From positions 1 through 9,276 of the forward strand of contig JBCDBY010000183.1 in NCBI GenBank assembly GCA_039182715.1: a stretch of 9,276 bases of DNA. Reading direction: 5' to 3'. The notes under the pieces were generated by a model. It was not told the origin of the DNA. It saw nothing but the letters and a program-made list of their open reading frames with translations, and did not search any database. The DNA comes from JBCDBY01 sp039182715. Lineage in GTDB: Bacteria; Planctomycetota; PLA2. This document shows, piece after piece, positions 6,126 through 9,276 of the stretch. The translations under genes were made by a program, and so were the position numbers. Every line of letters starts with the position of its first letter. Position 1 is the stretch's first letter.

Positions 6126-6877
6126 TGGCGGACGGCGCCAGAGCGCCTCGGGTCGTCATCATCGGCGCGGCCCGCGTCCTCACGACCGGCAACTTCCAGG
6201 AGCCCGCCACGCCCGGCGTCCGCAACCGCTTCATCGACGAGAGCGACTGCGTCATCCGGATGAACAACATCAAGAACGGCGGCATGCCCGGGCTCGGCCA
6301 CAAGACCGACATCCTGGCGATGACCAACGTGGGACCGCCGGGGCTGCGTTACGCCACGCGCTCCTGGCTGGACCATCCGATCGTGCGCGACGTGCCGGAG
6401 ATCTGGTTCGGAACCGCGGCGGAGGTCTTCGGCTCGGGCCCGGAGGCGCCGCCGGTCGAGGAGAACTACGCGCCGCGCATCGTGGAGCGCCAGGGCTGGC
6501 AGGACCGGGACTGGAAGTACATTCCCCGAGACGTCTCACGCGACATGCGCGACCGGCTGCTCGAGCTCAGCCCCTCCTCGAAACTCCCGAGCCTCGGGCT
6601 GCGCGTCATCGCGAACGTGCACGCCGACGGACGCTTCGCGGACCACGAGATCTACCTGCTCGGATTCGGGTTCCAGGGCGCTGCCGTGCACGACTTCGAT
6701 GCGGAGCAGGCCGCCGTGATGGAGTTCGTCGCGCGGGGCCGCATCCGGACGATGCCCGGCTGCCCCGCGGGACGGTGGTTCCCCCACAAGCTCGCGTCGC
6801 ACGTCGCCCGCATCCACTGGAAGACGCGCCACCGGACCCACTGGAAACGGCTGAGCGGCCGGGCGGCGCAGGGCTAG
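6125..6877 (+). CDS. GT29/sialyltransferase-like glycosyltransferase
   Basis: This is a 250-residue protein resembling the bacterial arm of the GT29 sialyltransferase family. The N-terminal part VVIIGAARVLTTG followed by FIDESDCVIRMNN (36-48) and GLGHKTDI (56-63) parallels the large sialylmotif (VGN...G..ID..D.VIRMN...G..VG.KT). The stretch PSLGLRVIANVHADGRFADHEIYLLGFGF (about 155-183) parallels the small sialylmotif (P.SGL....AL...DE...YGF). These point to a CMP-sugar-dependent transferase, but the exact donor is not shown. The start is taken as ATG 6125, overlapping the upstream TGA; a GTG at 6122 in the same frame is an alternative. The C-terminus is basic (HWKTRHRTHWKRLSGR). The stop codon TAG (6875-6877) lies in the CTAG boundary of the inverted-repeat element. 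The assignment is a motif-level resemblance only. Confidence 0.6.
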   Translation: MADGARAPRVVIIGAARVLTTGNFQEPATPGVRNRFIDESDCVIRMNNIKNGGMPGLGHKTDILAMTNVGPPGLRYATRSWLDHPIVRDVPEIWFGTAAEVFGSGPEAPPVEENYAPRIVERQGWQDRDWKYIPRDVSRDMRDRLLELSPSSKLPSLGLRVIANVHADGRFADHEIYLLGFGFQGAAVHDFDAEQAAVMEFVARGRIRTMPGCPAGRWFPHKLASHVARIHWKTRHRTHWKRLSGRAAQG

Positions 6878-6893
6878 CCTGCATCATTCATGA
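6874..6893 (+). repeat. Left terminal inverted repeat
   Basis: CTAGCCTGCATCATTCATGA is the exact reverse complement of 7111-7130. Partial matching continues about 10 bases inward, and the pairing stops at the outer end of CTAG, which marks the element boundary. Confidence 0.9.
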
Positions 6894-6948
6894 GCGCGCG
6901 GGAGCGACGGAGGGGAATCGCCGCTGCATCGCCGTGCAAGGCGACGCC

Positions 6949-6986
6949 ACGCGCTCTCGCCTTCTCGACGCGCTCTCGCCTTCTCG
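6949..6986 (+). repeat. 19-bp tandem repeat, two units (element copy 1)
   Basis: Two perfect units of ACGCGCTCTCGCCTTCTCG are followed by a degenerate partial third. The same two units occur in the second element copy, so the duplication predates the spread of the element. Confidence 0.85.
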
Positions 6987-7110
6987 CCGCGCTCTTCTGG
7001 GCGAGGACGGATCGTCGAGATCGAGGAATCCCGAGGAAGCCGTGGCAGGAGTCACTGCGACGAGGGATGACGCGGAACTCGCCGATCCGGACCGGCCAGA
7101 ACCCGCGGGG

Positions 7111-7130
7111 TCATGAATGATGCAGGCTAG
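7111..7130 (-). repeat. Right terminal inverted repeat
   Basis: TCATGAATGATGCAGGCTAG is the exact reverse complement of the left end. The following bases (GCCGAA) do not mirror the left flank, so CTAG is the outer limit. Confidence 0.9.
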
Positions 7131-7166
7131 GCCGAAACTCCCCCCTGCTCCGGGGGTTCCAACGTC

Positions 7167-9050
7167 ATGCGCCTCGCCCTCGCTCTTCTTCTTCTGGCCC
7201 TCCCTGCCTCGGCGCAGGATCGGTTCGACGCTCGCGACAAGGATGGAGACGGAAAGCTCAGCCGCGCGGAGCTGCCCTTTCCGCGCTATTTCGATCGCGC
7301 GGACGCCGACAAGGACGGGTTCGTCACGCGGGAGGAGGCGGCCGCCGCCGCGGGGAACACGCGCGTCGACGACTCGATCCGGACCGACCTCGACGTCGTC
7401 TACGCGAAGCGCGAGGGCGTCGACCCGAAGCGTCTGAGCCTGGACGTCTACGCGCCGAAGAGCGGCGAGAAGCACCCGGTCATGGTGATGATTCACGGCG
7501 GCGCGTGGCGCATCGGCGACAAGCGGGGCCCCGGCATGACGCGCGACAAGGTGCCGCACTTCGTCGGCGCCGGGTACGTCTACGTCAGCATCAACTACCG
7601 GCTGTCGAACACCCCGGGCGTCCGGCACCCGGCGCACGTCGAGGACGTCGCCGCCGCGCTCGCCTGGGTGCACGATCACGCGAAGAAGTACGGCGGCGAC
7701 CCCGACCGCATCTTCGTCATGGGCCACTCCGCCGGCGCCCATCTCGCCGCCCTCGTCGCGACCGACCACCGGCGTCTCGCGGCAGCGGGCAAGTCGCTGG
7801 CGATCCTCAAGGGCGTCATCTGTCTCGACACCGCGGCCTACGACGTGCCGCGCTACGTCCACGAGCTCGGCGCGCCCCCCACCATGCGCTCGATGTACGA
7901 GAACGCGTTCGGGAAGACCGAAGCGCTGTGGCGCGACGCGTCGCCGCGTCACCATGTCGCGAAGGACAAGGGCATTCCGCCGATGCTCTTCTTCCACACG
8001 GGACGGCGCATGGCGGGCGAGCAGCTCTCCCGCGAACTGGTCGAGGCGCTGCGCGCGGCGGGCACGCCCGCGACCGCGATCCACGCGGCCGACAAGGACC
8101 ACGCCGGCATCAACCACTGCATCGGTCAGGCAGGCGATCCGTACACCGCGATCGTCATGCGATTTCTCGCCGATCCGAAGCGGGCCAACGACCTCGCCGC
8201 GTCGGGCGCCCGGCAACGACACCACACGATCGAGGTGGACGGGCGCGCGCGCAACTTCATCGTGCAGGCGCCGTCGGGTCGCACCGAGCGTCTGCCCGTG
8301 GTCTTCTTCTTCCACGGGGGCGGCGGTCGCGCCGAGAACCTGACGGACAGCTCGTTCCGCCCGATCGTGGCGAAGGGCAAGCTCATCGCGGTCTACCCGC
8401 AGGGCGTCGGCAATCGCTGGAACGACGGTCGCGTCCACCGGCGCGCGCCTGACGTCGACGACGTGAAGTTCGTGCGCGCACTCTTCGCGGAGCTTTCGAA
8501 GCAGTACCCGGTCGACCGATCGCGCGTCTTCGCCACCGGGATCTCGAACGGCGCGATCTTCTCGCACCGGCTCGCGGCCGAGGCGTCGGACCTCTTCGCC
8601 GGCATCGCGCCCATCGTCGGCGGCATGGCGGTGGATGTCGCCAAGGACTTCGCGCCGAAACACCCCGTTTCGATGCTCGTCATCCAGGGCGACGAGGATC
8701 GCCTCGTCCCGATCGACGGCGGGGGCGTGGCCGGCAACCGGGGACAGATCATCTCGACGGATGCGGTGCTGCAGACATACGCACGGCGCAACGGCATCAC
8801 CGGCGCGAAGACGGTCCGCACGCTCGGCGATCTCGATCCGGACGACGGAACGACGGTCGAAGTGCACCGCTATCCCGACGGCAAAGACGGCTTCCGCGTC
8901 GCGATGTACCTCGTGAAGGGTGGCGGCCACACGGTGCCCGGCGGCAAGCCGCGCCCCGCCATGGCGCGTCTCGTCGGTCGGACGAGCACGGAGTTCGACG
9001 CGTACGCGGTGATCTGGTCGTTCTTCCGGGCGTGCCCTCCGCGCAGCTAG
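7167..9050 (+). CDS. Secreted EF-hand dual alpha/beta-hydrolase (BD-FAE-like esterase fused to PHB-depolymerase-like esterase)
   Basis: This is a 627-residue exported protein with four parts. A signal peptide MRLALALLLLALPASA precedes Gln17. Two textbook EF-hand loops follow, D24-x-D-x-D-G to E35 and D46-x-D-x-D-G to E57, expected to bind calcium. The first alpha/beta-hydrolase (about 75-335) has oxyanion motif HGGAW (110-114), nucleophile Ser188 in GHSAG and a candidate His in DHAGINH (312/317), and resembles BD-FAE-type esterases. The second (about 350-620) has HGGGG at 383, nucleophile Ser460 in GISNG, Asp509 in QGDEDRLVP and His588 in GGGHTVPGG, as in the PHB-depolymerase/LpqC feruloyl-esterase group. 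Both active sites look intact. Likely substrates are ester-decorated polysaccharides or polyesters outside the cytoplasm. The start is ATG 7167, giving a clean signal peptide; ribosome binding is weak (GGGGG at 7152-7156). Its TAG stop lies in the CTAG that starts the second element copy. Confidence 0.88.
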   Translation: MRLALALLLLALPASAQDRFDARDKDGDGKLSRAELPFPRYFDRADADKDGFVTREEAAAAAGNTRVDDSIRTDLDVVYAKREGVDPKRLSLDVYAPKSGEKHPVMVMIHGGAWRIGDKRGPGMTRDKVPHFVGAGYVYVSINYRLSNTPGVRHPAHVEDVAAALAWVHDHAKKYGGDPDRIFVMGHSAGAHLAALVATDHRRLAAAGKSLAILKGVICLDTAAYDVPRYVHELGAPPTMRSMYENAFGKTEALWRDASPRHHVAKDKGIPPMLFFHTGRRMAGEQLSRELVEALRAAGTPATAIHAADKDHAGINHCIGQAGDPYTAIVMRFLADPKRANDLAASGARQRHHTIEVDGRARNFIVQAPSGRTERLPVVFFFHGGGGRAENLTDSSFRPIVAKGKLIAVYPQGVGNRWNDGRVHRRAPDVDDVKFVRALFAELSKQYPVDRSRVFATGISNGAIFSHRLAAEASDLFAGIAPIVGGMAVDVAKDFAPKHPVSMLVIQGDEDRLVPIDGGGVAGNRGQIISTDAVLQTYARRNGITGAKTVRTLGDLDPDDGTTVEVHRYPDGKDGFRVAMYLVKGGGHTVPGGKPRPAMARLVGRTSTEFDAYAVIWSFFRACPPRS

Positions 9051-9121
9051 CCTGCATGATTCATGACCGCACGGGAGCTACGGAGGGGATTCGCCGCTGC
9101 ATTGCCGTGAAAGGCGACGCC

Positions 9122-9159
9122 ACGCGCTCTCGCCTTCTCGACGCGCTCTCGCCTTCTCG
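9122..9159 (+). repeat. 19-bp tandem repeat, two units (element copy 2)
   Basis: Two perfect units of ACGCGCTCTCGCCTTCTCG, the same as in copy 1 of the element, are followed by ACGCGCACTTC as a decayed third start. Confidence 0.85.
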
Positions 9160-9214
9160 ACGCGCACTTCTGGGCGAGGACGGATCGTCGAGATCGAGGA
9201 ATCCCGAGGAAGCC

Positions 9215-9270
9215 GTGGCAGGAGTCACGTGGCAGGAGTCACGTGGCAGGAGTCACGTGGCAGGAGTCAC
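9215..9270 (+). repeat. 14-bp tandem repeat, four perfect units
   Basis: GTGGCAGGAGTCAC is repeated four times without change and then followed by TGCGAC. Copy 1 of the element has exactly one unit in the same place (7042-7055). Each junction creates CACGTG. The perfect identity suggests recent slippage or, alternatively, an assembly artefact. Confidence 0.9.
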
Positions 9271-9276
9271 TGCGAC

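Larger units (their letters stand above)
6874..7130. mobile_element. MITE-like element, complete copy (257 bp)
   Basis: This is a non-coding element with perfect 20-bp terminal inverted repeats, each ending in CTAG. A second copy begins at 9047, showing that it is dispersed. Both boundaries fall in CTAG, the preferred target of IS630-type transposases, which duplicate the central TA; this suggests a MITE mobilised in trans. Inside are a 19-bp tandem repeat (6949-6986), one copy of a 14-bp unit (7042-7055), and possible stems: TCTCGACG (6963-6970) with CGTCGAGA (7013-7020), and TCGCC-GTGCAA-GGCGA (6929-6944). It fills nearly all of the space between two genes on the same strand and could also act as a transcript 3' end or attenuator. 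No believable protein is encoded. Confidence 0.75.
9047..9276. mobile_element. MITE-like element, second copy (right end beyond window)
   Basis: This is a direct-orientation copy of the element at 6874-7130. By eye it matches the first 188 bases of that copy with about nine substitutions and no indels, apart from three extra copies of the 14-bp unit GTGGCAGGAGTCAC. The left end again begins with CTAG, formed with the stop codon of the hydrolase gene. If colinear to the end, about 69 more bases should follow outside the window. Confidence 0.75.

Noticed and set aside
6890..7120. Small plus-strand frame starting at ATG inside the left TIR
   Set aside because: It lies wholly in the repeat element, ends near the right TIR and encodes Arg/Ser-rich text; no ribosome binding site or family match.
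6878..7166. Possible transposase or tRNA in the largest gap between genes
   Set aside because: No catalytic DDE-type text in any frame and no cloverleaf or T-loop sequence; the space is filled by the 257-bp element and a 36-base leader.
6888..8930. 680-codon minus-strand frame opposite the dual hydrolase
   Set aside because: Charged low-complexity antisense sequence running through the element and the hydrolase gene; the plus-strand product has a signal peptide and intact catalytic motifs.
9215..9270. CRISPR-like array
   Set aside because: The units are 14 bp and directly abutting with no spacers; this is a simple tandem repeat within the element.

Overview
This is a GC-rich bacterial window with densely packed genes. 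Secreted hydrolases with predicted signal peptides, a periplasmic-type alkylsulfatase and EF-hand esterases suggest a Gram-negative-type organism, perhaps a planctomycete, myxobacterium or relative. No ribosomal RNA or housekeeping marker is present, so the taxon cannot be fixed.

Layout. (1) Positions 1-1986 hold most of an alkylsulfatase (SDS-hydrolase family, metallo-beta-lactamase fold). It is cut by the window edge at its 5' end and interrupted by an in-frame TAG at 382-384, with the frame otherwise intact. (2) 2084-2950 is a family-2 glycosyltransferase on the same strand. (3) On the minus strand, 5248-3031 carries a GAPDH followed by an overlapping MFS permease recognisable as ArsJ. This two-gene arsenate-resistance unit makes 1-arseno-3-phosphoglycerate and exports it. 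A possible remnant of a small lipoprotein reading frame lies just downstream (3029-2922). (4) Diverging from the GAPDH, 5394-6877 encodes two translationally coupled glycosyltransferases, one GT8-like and one resembling the sialyltransferase (GT29) fold family. (5) 7167-9050 encodes a secreted protein with two EF-hand loops and two successive alpha/beta-hydrolase domains, a BD-FAE-like esterase and a PHB-depolymerase/LpqC-like esterase.

The clearest unexplained structure is a short non-coding element. A complete 257-bp copy (6874-7130) has perfect 20-bp terminal inverted repeats bounded by CTAG. A second, directly oriented copy starts at 9047 and runs off the window. It is colinear with the first except for three extra copies of a 14-bp unit. 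Both copies sit exactly on the TAG stop codon of the upstream gene. The CTAG boundaries and TIRs suggest a MITE mobilised by an IS630/Tc1-type transposase, but no transposase is present here.

The genes do not form one pathway. The window looks like an accessory region combining surface-glycan glycosyltransferases, arsenate detoxification and secreted ester or sulfate-ester hydrolysis, with repeats between genes. Family assignments rest on motifs read by eye.
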